A DNA stretch of 64,000 nt from Aureisphaera sp963669405 (lineage in GTDB: Bacteria; Bacteroidota; Bacteroidia; Flavobacteriales; Flavobacteriaceae): contig CAXXHF010000002.1 of assembly GCA_963669405.2 (NCBI GenBank), forward strand, positions 2,418,001 through 2,482,000. The letters are read 5' to 3'. The notes beneath the pieces were generated by a model. The model ran no database searches. It was not told where the DNA came from and saw nothing but the letters and a program-made list of their open reading frames with translations. Below, in pieces: positions 1 to 10,200 of this stretch; within the stretch, counting starts at the first letter, position 1; each line of letters starts with the position of its first letter. The position numbers and the translations under genes were made by a program.

Positions 1-961
1 AAAACTAAGGCCACTGTCCTTTGATGATTTTACAGGTCAGGATCAAGCTTTGGAAAATCTACAAGTGTTCGTACAAGCAGCAAACCTTCGGGATGAAGCA
101 TTAGATCACACCCTTTTTCATGGCCCACCAGGATTGGGGAAAACGACTTTGGCACATATACTTGCAAACGAACTGGATGTAGGTATCCGCGTTACATCGG
201 GCCCCGTTCTTGATAAACCAGGCGATTTAGCAGGACTGTTAACCAATTTGGATGAAAGAGATGTTTTGTTTATTGATGAAATCCACCGGTTGAGTCCTAT
301 TGTTGAGGAATACTTATACTCCGCAATGGAAGATTATAAGATCGATATCATGATCGAGAGTGGTCCTAATGCCCGTACTGTGCAAATTAATTTGGCTCCC
401 TTTACATTAGTAGGGGCAACTACGCGATCAGGATTGTTAACAGCACCTATGCGAGCCCGATTTGGTATTTCTTCCAGACTACAATATTATACTACTGATT
501 TATTGACAACTATTGTACAGCGAAGTTCCAAGATATTGGATATGCCCATTACCATGGAGGCAGCTATAGAGATTGCTGGGAGAAGCCGAGGTACTCCAAG
601 AATTGCCAATGCATTGTTGCGAAGGGTTCGAGACTTTGCCCAAATAAAGGGAGACGGTACCATTGATATTTCCATTGCCAAATATGCCTTGCAACAATTA
701 CATGTAGATACACATGGCTTGGATGAAATGGACAATAAAATATTGAGTACTATCATCGAGAAGTTTAAAGGAGGCCCTGTTGGTATTACAACCTTGGCTA
801 CGGCAGTTTCCGAAAGTGCTGAAACCATAGAAGAAGTATATGAACCCTTTCTTATTCAACAAGGGTTTATTATCAGAACACCTAGAGGAAGAGAAGTCAC
901 AGAACATGCATACAAGCACTTGGGGAAACTAAAAGGCCCTACCCAAGGAGGCTTGTTTTAA
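1..961 (+). CDS. ruvB: Holliday junction branch-migration helicase RuvB, 5' end missing
   Basis: This is the motor ATPase of the RuvAB complex, which drives branch migration of Holliday junctions. The gene enters from the left edge; the first full codon is at position 2 and 319 residues are visible, so only a short N-terminal stretch is missing from a family usually near 340 aa. The Walker A motif GPPGLGKTT lies near position 122, Walker B DEIHR near 275, and the sensor-like GATTRSG near 415. The C-terminal part is the winged-helix DNA-binding domain. The in-frame TTG at 50 is not the true start, because RuvB-like sequence (LRPLSFDDFTGQDQ) continues upstream of it. The partner ruvA lies 5.7 kb downstream on the same strand rather than adjacent. 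Confidence 0.97.
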   Translation, partial: KLRPLSFDDFTGQDQALENLQVFVQAANLRDEALDHTLFHGPPGLGKTTLAHILANELDVGIRVTSGPVLDKPGDLAGLLTNLDERDVLFIDEIHRLSPIVEEYLYSAMEDYKIDIMIESGPNARTVQINLAPFTLVGATTRSGLLTAPMRARFGISSRLQYYTTDLLTTIVQRSSKILDMPITMEAAIEIAGRSRGTPRIANALLRRVRDFAQIKGDGTIDISIAKYALQQLHVDTHGLDEMDNKILSTIIEKFKGGPVGITTLATAVSESAETIEEVYEPFLIQQGFIIRTPRGREVTEHAYKHLGKLKGPTQGGLF

Positions 962-995
962 GTAAAACATTTAGGGGTCTCAGTGTTACAGTTAA

Positions 996-2342
996 ATGTC
1001 AAAACCTGAAAAATACAATTACCCCAAATCCTTATCCATCCTTAAGTTTTTTTGGAATGCCGAAGCCATTAGGAAGAACCCCATTCCTTTTCACAATCGT
1101 TTTTTTGAAAAATATGGCGACACCTTTTCTGTTCGTTTAAGCCGAAAAAAATATTTGCTACTTTCTAGAGACAAAGAAGTAGTAGAATATATCCTTCGTA
1201 AGAATCACAAGAATTATTATAAATCCAAGATACAAACCGACTATCTGTCCAAATACCTTGGGCATGGATTACTTACCATAAATGGTGAATATTGGTTGCA
1301 ACAACGTAGGCTCATTCAACCAGCATTCCATAAACAAAAAATGGAACAGTTGGTGGAGTTGATGCAAAAAACAATACATATAGAGTTGGAACAGCTACCC
1401 CAAGATCAGGAAGTAGATGTATTTCCAATAATGAACCGATTGGCTTTTCAAGTAGTGGCAAAATCGTTATTTCATGTTTCGGCTTCCCAAGAAACACTAG
1501 AGAGATTACAATACATTATACAGCAAGTTCAGGAATTCTTGGTTAAAGAAGTACGATTACCACATAAAGGGTGGTGGTTTAAGTTGAGTGGTCAAGTGAA
1601 GAAACATTTAAACCTCTCTCAGGAAAGTCGTGATATTCTTCAAAATATTATTGAAGAGCGAAAGGAATCTCAGGAAACACATGATGATTTACTGGATATG
1701 TTGTTGGCCACGCGATATGAGGATACTGGAGAACCCATGTCTATCAAACAACTTATAGACGAGATAACAATATTGTTTGTAGCGGGACATGAAACAACTG
1801 CTAATGCTCTTTCTTTTACCTCGTGGTTGTTGGCTAAATACCCAGAAGTACAACAAAAAGTCTATGAAGAAGCAATTCGGGTTTCTCAGAATACCTCCAA
1901 TCCTATTGAACAAATTCAGCAAATGGAATATACCAAAGCAGTGATTGATGAGTCGATGCGTCTATATCCCCCCGCTTGGATTACCGATAGGGAAAACTTA
2001 GAAGATGATACCCTAACCGGATATCACATTCGGAAAGATACACTAGTAGGGATTTCTTTCTACGAACTTCACCGTCACCCAGACTATTGGGAAAATCCGG
2101 AGCTGTTTAATCCCGAACGATTTATAGGTGCAAATAAAAAGAAGTCAGCAGGGGTATATTATCCCTTTGGGGCAGGTCCCAGATTGTGTATTGGGTTAGG
2201 CTTTGCCATATACGAAATGGTGTTGGCCGTATCTCATTTGGTGAAAAATTATTCACTAACTACACAAAAAGAGGATATTAAATTAAACCCGCTTATCACC
2301 TTAAAACCAATTGATACTTACCTTACTTTCAAATCCAGATAA
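996..2342 (+). CDS. Cytochrome P450
   Basis: A haem-thiolate monooxygenase of 448 aa, full length for a bacterial P450. The I-helix oxygen-activation motif AGHETT is near residue 263, the ExxR pair of the K helix (DESMRLYPP) near 319, and the haem-binding loop FGAGPRLCIG starts at F391 with the axial ligand at Cys398. There is no N-terminal membrane anchor, so it is probably soluble. No ferredoxin or reductase gene lies in the window, so redox partners must come from elsewhere. The substrate cannot be read from the sequence. The ATG is 34 bases after the ruvB stop and no -7 box was found in that gap, so it may be read through from ruvB. Confidence 0.95.
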   Translation: MSKPEKYNYPKSLSILKFFWNAEAIRKNPIPFHNRFFEKYGDTFSVRLSRKKYLLLSRDKEVVEYILRKNHKNYYKSKIQTDYLSKYLGHGLLTINGEYWLQQRRLIQPAFHKQKMEQLVELMQKTIHIELEQLPQDQEVDVFPIMNRLAFQVVAKSLFHVSASQETLERLQYIIQQVQEFLVKEVRLPHKGWWFKLSGQVKKHLNLSQESRDILQNIIEERKESQETHDDLLDMLLATRYEDTGEPMSIKQLIDEITILFVAGHETTANALSFTSWLLAKYPEVQQKVYEEAIRVSQNTSNPIEQIQQMEYTKAVIDESMRLYPPAWITDRENLEDDTLTGYHIRKDTLVGISFYELHRHPDYWENPELFNPERFIGANKKKSAGVYYPFGAGPRLCIGLGFAIYEMVLAVSHLVKNYSLTTQKEDIKLNPLITLKPIDTYLTFKSR

Positions 2343-2392
2343 GCTCAAAATGTAAATTAATACTTCATAAAAATCTCATAGCAGTGAAATTT

Positions 2393-2420
2393 TTGAAGCT
2401 TATTACGACTTAAGCTTCAA
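2393..2420. repeat. Perfect 10-bp inverted repeat in leader of the DM13 gene
   Basis: The arms TTGAAGCTTA (2393-2402) and TAAGCTTCAA (2411-2420) flank an 8-base spacer, 21 bases before the ATG at 2442. There is no T-run, so it does not look like an ordinary intrinsic terminator. It could be an operator or a leader-RNA hairpin. Confidence 0.6.
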
Positions 2421-2441
2421 TTAATTCAAAAAAACTTATTT

Positions 2442-3164
2442 ATGAGAAAAGTATTATTCCTTGGTTTTTCATTGTTATCCATCTTTACAATGAACTCACA
2501 ATGCCTCGAAAATGTAGATGGTTTTGGGAACAACAGTAGCATTCCTATGTACAATATATCAGGTACTGTAGATGTAACATTAAATACAGATGGTACAGTT
2601 ACACTTGATTTAGCAAGTGATTTTATGACTGCTGCAGGGCCAGATATTCGAGCCTTCTTGGTAAATTCTGGTGGACTTACCGATCAACAATTAGCAAATA
2701 CCTTGATTGCTGATTTACAAAACGTTCAGTTTGGATTGGTTGGGAGTGGCACTGTGAATCAGAACGGTGCAAAATCATTTACCATAGATATCCCTGCGGG
2801 TAATAATATTCAGGATTTCGATAAGATTTTCTTTTACTGTCTTCAATTTGATCAATTTTGGGATTTCGGAACATTTACTCCTTTTTCTGATACTACTTGT
2901 GATATCCTAAGTGTGGAAGATGAAAACTTAAATAAAATAGGACTTTATCCAAATCCAGCACAGGGTGAAGTAGAAATCGTATCAGATGGAATTAACTCCG
3001 TAACAGCAAAAATATTCACTATGCAGGGAACACAAGTTTTAGATAATATTGCTGTTAATGGCAATTTAAGACTGGATATTTCTGCTTTAACAACAGGTGT
3101 TTATTTGGTGCAATTTACTACCCAAGAAGGAAATAGTAATGTTCAAAAATTGGTGATTAGATAA
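2442..3164 (+). CDS. Secreted DM13-like domain protein with T9SS type A sorting domain
   Basis: A 240-aa exported protein. Residues 1-20 form a signal peptide ending in NSQ. Residues about 40-145 resemble a DM13 domain, a proposed redox/electron-transfer domain: an initial GTV strand, GPDIRAFLV at 66-74, and a conserved-looking cysteine in FFYCLQF at Cys133. From about 161 the sequence is a type A Por-secretion C-terminal domain: IGLYPNPA, then beta strands, GVYLVQF and a basic end QKLVIR. Together these predict Sec export, then T9SS export across the outer membrane and surface attachment. DM13 is assigned by pattern only. No -7 box was found upstream, but a 10-bp inverted repeat is present, and a strong terminator follows. 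Confidence 0.8.
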   Translation: MRKVLFLGFSLLSIFTMNSQCLENVDGFGNNSSIPMYNISGTVDVTLNTDGTVTLDLASDFMTAAGPDIRAFLVNSGGLTDQQLANTLIADLQNVQFGLVGSGTVNQNGAKSFTIDIPAGNNIQDFDKIFFYCLQFDQFWDFGTFTPFSDTTCDILSVEDENLNKIGLYPNPAQGEVEIVSDGINSVTAKIFTMQGTQVLDNIAVNGNLRLDISALTTGVYLVQFTTQEGNSNVQKLVIR

Positions 3165-3190
3165 ACAACTGAATAACTTCCATTAAAAAA

Positions 3191-3214
3191 GCACCCATCA
3201 TTGGGTGCTTTTTT
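3191..3214 (+). terminator. Intrinsic terminator after the DM13/T9SS gene
   Basis: A 7-bp perfect stem GCACCCA/TGGGTGC with a 4-base loop is followed by six T. An A-run precedes it, so it might also work in reverse. Confidence 0.9.
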
Positions 3215-3236
3215 GTTTCAATTTTTCTAAAGGTAG

Positions 3237-3244
3237 TATCTTGT
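3237..3244 (+). promoter_or_regulatory. Possible queG -7 box
   Basis: TATCTTGT resembles TAnnTTTG imperfectly and lies 17 bases before the chosen TTG start at 3262. It sits just after the upstream terminator, where a new promoter is expected. Confidence 0.4.
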
Positions 3245-3261
3245 GGGGCAACTTCAGCAAA

Positions 3262-4185
3262 TTGGTTACTAACTTGCAAAAACATACTCAATTTATTAAA
3301 TCCGAAGCTCAGCGCCTCGGGTTTCTTTCCTGTGGTATTAGTAAAGCAGGTTTTCTGGAAGAAGAAGCTCCGCGTTTGGAAAAATGGTTGAATTTACAAA
3401 TGCATGGAGAGATGAAGTATATGGAGAATCATTTCGACAAGCGACTTGATCCCACTAAATTGGTTGAAGGATCTAAGAGCGTAATCTCCTTATTGCTTAA
3501 TTACTATCCTTCAGAATCACAACAAGAAGACAGCTATAAGATATCCAAATATGCCTACGGTACCGATTATCATTTTGTAATCAAAGACAAGTTAAAAGAG
3601 TTGCTTCATTGCATTCAGTCTGAAATTGGAGATGTTCATGGTCGTGCTTTTGTAGATTCGGCACCTGTGCTGGATAAAGCTTGGGCAGCCAAAAGTGGAC
3701 TGGGTTGGATGGGGAAGCACACCAATTTGTTGACCAAGCAAGTAGGGTCCTTTTACTTTATTGCAGAATTAATTGTAGACCTTGAGCTGGAATACGACAC
3801 TCCAGTAACCGATCATTGCGGTAGCTGCACAGCCTGCATTGATGCCTGTCCCACTCAAGCTATTGTTGAACCATATGTGGTAGATGGAAGCAAGTGTATA
3901 TCGTATTTTACCATTGAGCTTAAAGATGAAATTCCAAAAAAATTCTCTGGAGCTTTTGAAGACTGGATGTTTGGATGTGATGTTTGTCAGGATGTATGTC
4001 CGTGGAATCGTTTCAGCAAGAGCCACAAAGAACCACTTTTTGATCCACATCCAAAATTGCTATCGATGTCTCGTAGCGACTGGGAGGAAATTACACAAGA
4101 TGTTTTTCAGGAAATCTTTAGGAAAAGTGCTGTAAAACGCACTAAATTTTCGGGTTTACAACGAAATATAAATTTTCTGAAATAA
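3262..4185 (+). CDS. queG: Epoxyqueuosine reductase QueG
   Basis: Catalyses the last step of queuosine tRNA modification, reduction of epoxyqueuosine, using cobalamin and two [4Fe-4S] clusters. Visible features are the conserved N-terminus (EAQRLGFLSCGISKA), DSAPVLDKAWAAKSGLGW in the middle, and two ferredoxin-like cysteine sets, CGSCTACIDACP and CDVCQDVCPW. The open frame begins with a GTG at 3205 inside the preceding terminator, which cannot be the real start. I chose TTG 3262 because it lies a normal distance from a possible -7 box; TTG 3274 is the alternative. No ATG is available before the conserved region. Function is certain, the start is not. Confidence 0.93.
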   Translation: MVTNLQKHTQFIKSEAQRLGFLSCGISKAGFLEEEAPRLEKWLNLQMHGEMKYMENHFDKRLDPTKLVEGSKSVISLLLNYYPSESQQEDSYKISKYAYGTDYHFVIKDKLKELLHCIQSEIGDVHGRAFVDSAPVLDKAWAAKSGLGWMGKHTNLLTKQVGSFYFIAELIVDLELEYDTPVTDHCGSCTACIDACPTQAIVEPYVVDGSKCISYFTIELKDEIPKKFSGAFEDWMFGCDVCQDVCPWNRFSKSHKEPLFDPHPKLLSMSRSDWEEITQDVFQEIFRKSAVKRTKFSGLQRNINFLK

Positions 4186-4209
4186 CTTTCTGTATTTCCC
4201 CGTCTCAGT

Positions 4210-4217
4210 TACCTTTG
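4210..4217 (+). promoter_or_regulatory. maeB -7 box TACCTTTG
   Basis: An exact match to the Bacteroidota TAnnTTTG consensus, 22 bases before the maeB ATG. It overlaps the element TGTAAGTCTTAA (4216-4227), which recurs upstream of the efflux operon. Confidence 0.75.
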
Positions 4218-4239
4218 TAAGTCTTAATATGCAACTTCC

Positions 4240-6543
4240 ATGAGCAAACAAAGTAAAAGACGGGAAGCCTTACTATACCACGCCAAACCCAAACCTGGAA
4301 AAATTCAGGTAGTGCCTACCAAAAAATATGCGACACAGCGTGATTTGGCATTAGCCTATTCTCCTGGAGTAGCTGAGCCCTGTTTAGAGATCGAAAAAAA
4401 TGTTAATGACGCCTATCGATATACAAACAAGGGGAATTTGGTAGCAGTGATTTCTAACGGTACAGCTGTGCTTGGACTAGGTAATATTGGCCCTGAAGCT
4501 TCTAAGCCAGTGATGGAAGGAAAAGGATTGCTCTTTAAGATTTTTGCAGACATTGATGTTTTCGATATCGAAGTGAATACCGAAAATGTAGACGAATTTA
4601 TTGCAACCGTAAAAAATATTGCTCCTACTTTTGGTGGGATTAACTTGGAAGACATAAAAGCTCCTGAAGCTTTCGAAATCGAAAGACGCCTTAAAGAGGA
4701 ATTGGACATTCCTGTAATGCATGATGATCAACATGGGACGGCTATTATTTCAGCAGCAGCTTTATTGAATGCTTTAGAACTAGCAGAGAAAGCTATTGAC
4801 AAAGTAAAGATTGTTATTAGCGGTGCAGGAGCAGCAGCTGTTTCGTGTACACGATTGTATAAAGCTTTTGGAGCTTTGTCCAAAAATATTGTTATGTTGG
4901 ATAGTAAGGGGGTTATCCGTAAAGACCGCGAAACCCTTACCGAAGAAAAAGCTGAATTTGCCACGTCCCGTAAAATAGATACCCTCGAAGAAGCAATGAA
5001 GAATGCCGATGTCTTTGTGGGGCTTTCCATTGCAGACATCGTAACACCAGATATGTTGAAAACGATGGCCAAAAGGCCTATTGTTTTTGCGATGGCGAAT
5101 CCAAATCCAGAGATCGCCTACAAATTGGCCTGCAGTACACGAAAAGATATCATAATGGCCACAGGGAGAAGTGATCATCCCAATCAAGTAAACAATGTGT
5201 TGGGTTTTCCTTTTATTTTTAGGGGAGCATTAGATGTTAGGGCGACCAAAATAAATGAAGCAATGAAAATGGCCGCGGTAAAAGCGTTGGCCGAATTGGC
5301 AAAAGAACCCGTCCCTGAACAGGTGAATATTGCCTATGGAGAAACGAAATTGGCATTTGGAAAAGATTATATCATTCCCAAACCTTTTGATCCTAGATTA
5401 ATAGAGCAAATCCCACCTGCCGTAGCAAAAGCTGCCATAGCAAGTGGAGTAGCAACAGAACCCATTAAAGATTGGGAGAAATACGAAGATGAGTTGCGTG
5501 AGCGCATGGGTAGCGATAATAAGATTACGCGATTGCTCATGGATCGAGCCCGGACCAACCCGAAAAAAGTTGTTTTTGCAGAAGCGGATCATTTAGATGT
5601 ACTAAAAGCGGCACAAATTGCACATGAAGAAGGCTTAGCCATTCCAGTTTTGTTGGGAAGGAAAGCGGTCATTGAAGAACTCATGAAGGAGCTCGATTTT
5701 GAAGAAGAAGTCGAAATTATTGACCCTAAAAGTGATGAGCAATCCGAGAAGTTGAATGAATATGCTACCAAGCACTGGCAACAACGTAAACGAAATGGGG
5801 TAACGCTGTATGATGCAAAACGATTGATGCGTGAACGTAATTATTTTGCAGCAATGATGGTGAATGAAGGTGATGCAGATGGAATGATTTCAGGATACGC
5901 TAGAGCTTACCCTACGGTATTACGTCCCGTTCTTGAAACGATTGGGAAGTTTGATGGGGTAGATAAAGTTGCTACTACAAACCTTATGCTAACTAGCAAA
6001 GGCCCGGTTTTTATTTCGGATACTTCCATTAACATAGATCCCACGGCAAAAGAATTGGCCAATATTGCACAAATGACCAATTACACAGTGAAGATGTTTG
6101 GACTAACACCTGTCATTGCAATGATTTCATATGCAAACTTTGGCTCTTCAAAAGATCCCCATGCGGCAAAAGTGCGACAAGCGGTTTCAATGCTTCACAA
6201 ATCCAATCCTGATATGATTTTGGATGGAGAAGTACAGACGGATTTTGCGCTAAATACGGAAATGATGAAAAGTAAATTTCCCTTTTCTAAACTAGCTGGG
6301 AAGAAAGTGAATGCTATGATATTTCCTAATTTGGACTCTGCCAATAGCAACTATAAAATGCTAAAAGAACAAAAAGGAGTGGAATCTATTGGGCCAATTA
6401 TGTTGGGAATGAAGAAGCCTGTGCATATACTACAACTGGGTGCGAGCGTTGAAGAAATTGTAAATATGACAGCTATTGCGGTAGTAGATGCACAACAAAA
6501 AGAGAAAAGAGCCAAGGAGGCTTTAAAAAAGAGGAAAAAATAG
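4240..6543 (+). CDS. maeB: NADP-dependent malic enzyme MaeB (malic enzyme-phosphotransacetylase fusion)
   Basis: A 767-aa protein of the long MaeB type, decarboxylating malate to pyruvate with NADP. The malic N-terminal domain carries AYSPGVAEPCLEI (near residue 37) and MHDDQHGTAI. The Rossmann part carries VISGAGAAAVSC. From about residue 425 a phosphate acetyltransferase-like domain follows (GYARAYPTVLRPVLE, FISDTSINIDPTA). In characterised MaeB enzymes this domain is usually regulatory and binds acetyl-CoA rather than acting as a transacetylase; that is family knowledge, not tested here. The end is a short basic tail. It has its own promoter, and ruvA starts 78 bases later from another. 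Confidence 0.96.
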   Translation: MSKQSKRREALLYHAKPKPGKIQVVPTKKYATQRDLALAYSPGVAEPCLEIEKNVNDAYRYTNKGNLVAVISNGTAVLGLGNIGPEASKPVMEGKGLLFKIFADIDVFDIEVNTENVDEFIATVKNIAPTFGGINLEDIKAPEAFEIERRLKEELDIPVMHDDQHGTAIISAAALLNALELAEKAIDKVKIVISGAGAAAVSCTRLYKAFGALSKNIVMLDSKGVIRKDRETLTEEKAEFATSRKIDTLEEAMKNADVFVGLSIADIVTPDMLKTMAKRPIVFAMANPNPEIAYKLACSTRKDIIMATGRSDHPNQVNNVLGFPFIFRGALDVRATKINEAMKMAAVKALAELAKEPVPEQVNIAYGETKLAFGKDYIIPKPFDPRLIEQIPPAVAKAAIASGVATEPIKDWEKYEDELRERMGSDNKITRLLMDRARTNPKKVVFAEADHLDVLKAAQIAHEEGLAIPVLLGRKAVIEELMKELDFEEEVEIIDPKSDEQSEKLNEYATKHWQQRKRNGVTLYDAKRLMRERNYFAAMMVNEGDADGMISGYARAYPTVLRPVLETIGKFDGVDKVATTNLMLTSKGPVFISDTSINIDPTAKELANIAQMTNYTVKMFGLTPVIAMISYANFGSSKDPHAAKVRQAVSMLHKSNPDMILDGEVQTDFALNTEMMKSKFPFSKLAGKKVNAMIFPNLDSANSNYKMLKEQKGVESIGPIMLGMKKPVHILQLGASVEEIVNMTAIAVVDAQQKEKRAKEALKKRKK

Positions 6544-6591
6544 CCTTTCGATTTTCATATTTTCCATGTCAGCACTTGCAAATAATTATGC

Positions 6592-6599
6592 TATATTTG
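6592..6599 (+). promoter_or_regulatory. ruvA -7 box TATATTTG
   Basis: A perfect TAnnTTTG box 22 bases before the ruvA ATG. A TTG about 14 bases upstream (6576-6578) could contribute to the -33 region. Confidence 0.7.
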
Positions 6600-6621
6600 G
6601 GCAATTAACTTATGTTAGCGG

Positions 6622-7203
6622 ATGATTACCCATTTGCAAGGAAGACTTGTTGAGAAAACCCCTACCAGTGTTGTTATAGAATGCAATGGTGTGGGTTATT
6701 TTTTGAACATTTCATTACATACATTTTCACGACTCCCCAATTCGGAAAATGTTAAGTTGTTCACGCATTTACTAGTGCGGGAAGATTCTCATACTTTGTA
6801 TGGGTTTTCAGGCCACGTAGAGCGGGAGATATTTAGATTGCTAATTTCAGTTTCAGGAGTGGGGGCTAGCACGGCTCGAACCATGCTTTCATCTCTTAGT
6901 CCTGATCAAGTGAAGGAAGCGGTTGCAAGTGGTGATATAGCTACCATACAATCTGTAAAAGGGATTGGAGCTAAAACGGCGCAAAGGGTAGTCCTGGACA
7001 TAAAGGATAAAATTTTAAAAGTATATGGCTTAGAAGATGTTTCTGCCATTTCAAGCAATACGAATAAGAATGAAGCGTTATCAGCTTTGGAGACCTTAGG
7101 TTTTGCGAGAAAACAAGCTGAAAAAGCTTGCAATTTGGTCATTAAAGAAGATCCAATGGCTTCAGTGGAAACGATCATAAAACAAGCCTTAAAAAATTTG
7201 TAG
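6622..7203 (+). CDS. ruvA: Holliday junction-binding protein RuvA
   Basis: The tetrameric subunit that grips the Holliday junction and loads RuvB. At 193 aa it is the usual length. The N-terminal OB-fold begins MITHLQGRLVEKTPTSVVIE. Two helix-hairpin-helix motifs follow, ISVSGVGASTARTML and IQSVKGIGAKTAQRVVLDI. The last 50 residues are the RuvB-binding three-helix domain. The stop at 7201-7203 is three bases from the sprA start codon, so the two genes are almost certainly co-transcribed and may be translationally coupled. My recollection is that ruvA-sprA-gcvH order is also found in Flavobacterium johnsoniae. Confidence 0.97.
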   Translation: MITHLQGRLVEKTPTSVVIECNGVGYFLNISLHTFSRLPNSENVKLFTHLLVREDSHTLYGFSGHVEREIFRLLISVSGVGASTARTMLSSLSPDQVKEAVASGDIATIQSVKGIGAKTAQRVVLDIKDKILKVYGLEDVSAISSNTNKNEALSALETLGFARKQAEKACNLVIKEDPMASVETIIKQALKNL

Positions 7204-7206
7204 GAA

Positions 7207-10200
7207 TTGAGTACAAAAAATTACGATTCAAGATATAGCTTAGCGAAAATTATTGTTTTGGGGATATTGCTTCTAACTACGAATCAATTATTCTCACAAG
7301 ATACCACGGCTACGGGCTCCACGATGGGCCGACTAGATCTTCCAGATCCGGCAAGCATTCAAAACTTATATACTTACGATCCTATTACCGAGCGATATGT
7401 GTTAACACGGACCCTTGGTGATTTTGACATATCGTATCCAGTAATTCTAACTCCAGAGGAGTATCAGGAATTGGTGATGAAAGAGCAAATGAAAGCTTAT
7501 TTCAAAGAAAAGATTGATGCGGCTGATGGGCGTAAGGAAGGTTCTGAAGAGGCTCAAAAAAACCTTTTGCCTACATTTTATGTTAATTCCAGCTTTTTTG
7601 AAAGTGTTTTTGGAGGAAATACAATTGAAGTAATCCCACAAGGTACTGTAGAGATGGACTTGGGGATACTTTACACCAAGCAAGACAACCCTTCCTTTTC
7701 TCCTAGAAATAGAAGCAATCTGTCTTTTGATTTCGATCAACGAATTAGCCTAAGTCTTTTAGGTAAAGTAGGAGAGCGTTTACAAGTAACAGCAAACTAT
7801 GATACCCAGTCAACTTTCGACTTTCAGAATATCATAAAGTTGGAGTATACTCCTACCGAAGATGATATCATTCAAAAAATTGAAGTCGGTAATGTAAGTA
7901 TGCCTTTAAATAGTTCCCTTATTCAAGGGGCACAAAGTCTTTTTGGAGTAAAAACTGAATTGCAATTTGGTAAAACAACCATTACCGGAGTGTTTTCAGA
8001 ACAACGATCAGAAACCAGATCTGTTGTTGCCGAAGGAGGTGCTACTGTAACAGAATTTGAGTTATTCGCCTTGGATTATGATGAAAACAGACACTTCTTC
8101 TTGGGGCATTATTTTAGAGACAATTACGATCGCGTACTGGAACAATATCCATTTATAAACTCTAATGTACAGGTTACCCGTATCGAAGTTTGGATTACCA
8201 ACAGAAATAATACCACCAATGATGTTCGTAACATTGTGGCGCTTCAGGATATTGGAGAGTCAGATATTACTAACATTGGTTTAAACAATCCTCCAGGAGG
8301 TTTCATTAATACCTCTCGAAATGCATTTCCAGATAACGGGAATAATGACTTTAACCCTTTTGGTATAGACAATCCAGCAGAACAGAGTGTTCTAACGGAA
8401 GCCATTCGTGATATTGCAAGTGTTTCCAATGGATTTAGTGGAGTACCTGTAGCAGATGGTATTGATTATGTTACTTTAGAGAATGCTCGAAGATTACAAC
8501 CCAATGAGTACCAATTAAATTCGCAATTAGGATATATTTCCTTGAACCAACGTCTTAATAATGATGAAGTTTTAGGGGTTTCATTTCAGTTTACTGTTAA
8601 TGGAAAAGTATTTCAGGTAGGTGAATTTTCTACAGATGGGGTTGATGCTACTGGCGGTCCTATTCCAAATGGAGGTGGTGATCCCGGCAACCCAGACCCA
8701 ACTAATGAAGTAGGAATTCCACAAAACTTAGTAGTTAAGCTACTTAAAAGTAATATTACCAATGTAAATGAACCAGTTTGGGATATTATGATGAAAAACA
8801 TCTACCCAATTGGAGCATTCCAATTGGAGAAAGAAGATTTTAGGTTAAATATCCTATATACAGATCCTTCTCCATTAAATTATATAACACCAGCTCCTGG
8901 AGGAGGGGATTTCCCTGTGGAACCACTCCCAGATGATATAGATGATGAGATTTTAACGGATGAAGTCTTGTTGCGTTTATTCAACTTGGATCGATTGAAT
9001 TTTAATAACGATCCACAACAAGGAGGTGATGGTTTCTTCGACTTTTATCCAGGTTTAACGGTAGATCAACAAAATGGACGTATCATCTTTACCAGTGTTG
9101 AACCTTTTGGAGAATATCTTTTTGAAAAATTAGATGCACCAGGTGGTGGACAAGAGTATGATATTCCTTCCAGTTATAATGCAAACCAGGCTAAATATGT
9201 ATTTAGAACGATGTATCGTTCTACTAAAACACAAGCTGAACAGGAAGATAGCGACAAGAATAAATTCCAGCTACGAGGAACCTATAAATCTACAGGGTCA
9301 GACGGAATTCCAATCGGAGCTTTTAATATTCCTCCAGGGTCGGTAACAGTAACTGCTGGTGGAAGAACGCTGGTTGAGGGTGTAGACTATACGGTGAACT
9401 ATCAATTGGGTCGTGTACAGATTTTAGATCCAGCATTACAAAACTCAAATACCCCAATCAACATTTCTACAGAGAACAATACTTTGTTTGGGCAACAAAC
9501 CCGTCGATTCACGGGAGTTGATGTGCAACATAGATTTAGTAGGAATTTACAAATTGGAGGTACTTATTTAAACCTTAACGAACGTCCACTAACTCAGAAG
9601 TCGGCATTTAATAGTGAGCCTATCAATAATACCATGTTTGGACTTAATGCACAGTATTCTACAGAGGTGCCGTTTTTAACAAGGTTGGTAAATAAATTAC
9701 CTAATATAGATACTGATGTGGCATCCAACATTGCCATTCGAGCAGAGGCTGCTTATTTATTGCCAGGTGCTCCAAAAGTTTCAGACTTTGATGGGAAAAC
9801 CACTTCGTATATAGATGATTTTGAAGCTGCTCAAACAGCTATTGATGTTAGTGCGCCACTTACTTGGAGTCTTTCCAGTGTGCCTAATGGTTTTGGACGT
9901 GTTTCAGATAATGGAGTAGAAGAAGTTCCGGTAGATGCTATAGGGTCCAATGACAGACGTGCTTTATTGAATTGGTATACCGTAGATCCTATATTCTATA
10001 GTTCACAGCGTCCTGATGGTATTTCAGATCAAGATTTATCCTCTCCTTTTACTCGTAGAGTTTTTAGAGATGAGATTTTCCCAGATCAAGATTTAGTCCA
10101 AGGGCAAACACAGGCTTTATTTACGCTAGACTTATCATATTATCCGGACGAAAGGGGTCCATATAACTTTAGATCTACCGAAACAAATTTAGGTGATCTG

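Noticed and set aside
3205..3261. Upstream start of queG at GTG 3205
   Set aside because: It lies inside the hairpin of the preceding terminator and upstream of the possible promoter.
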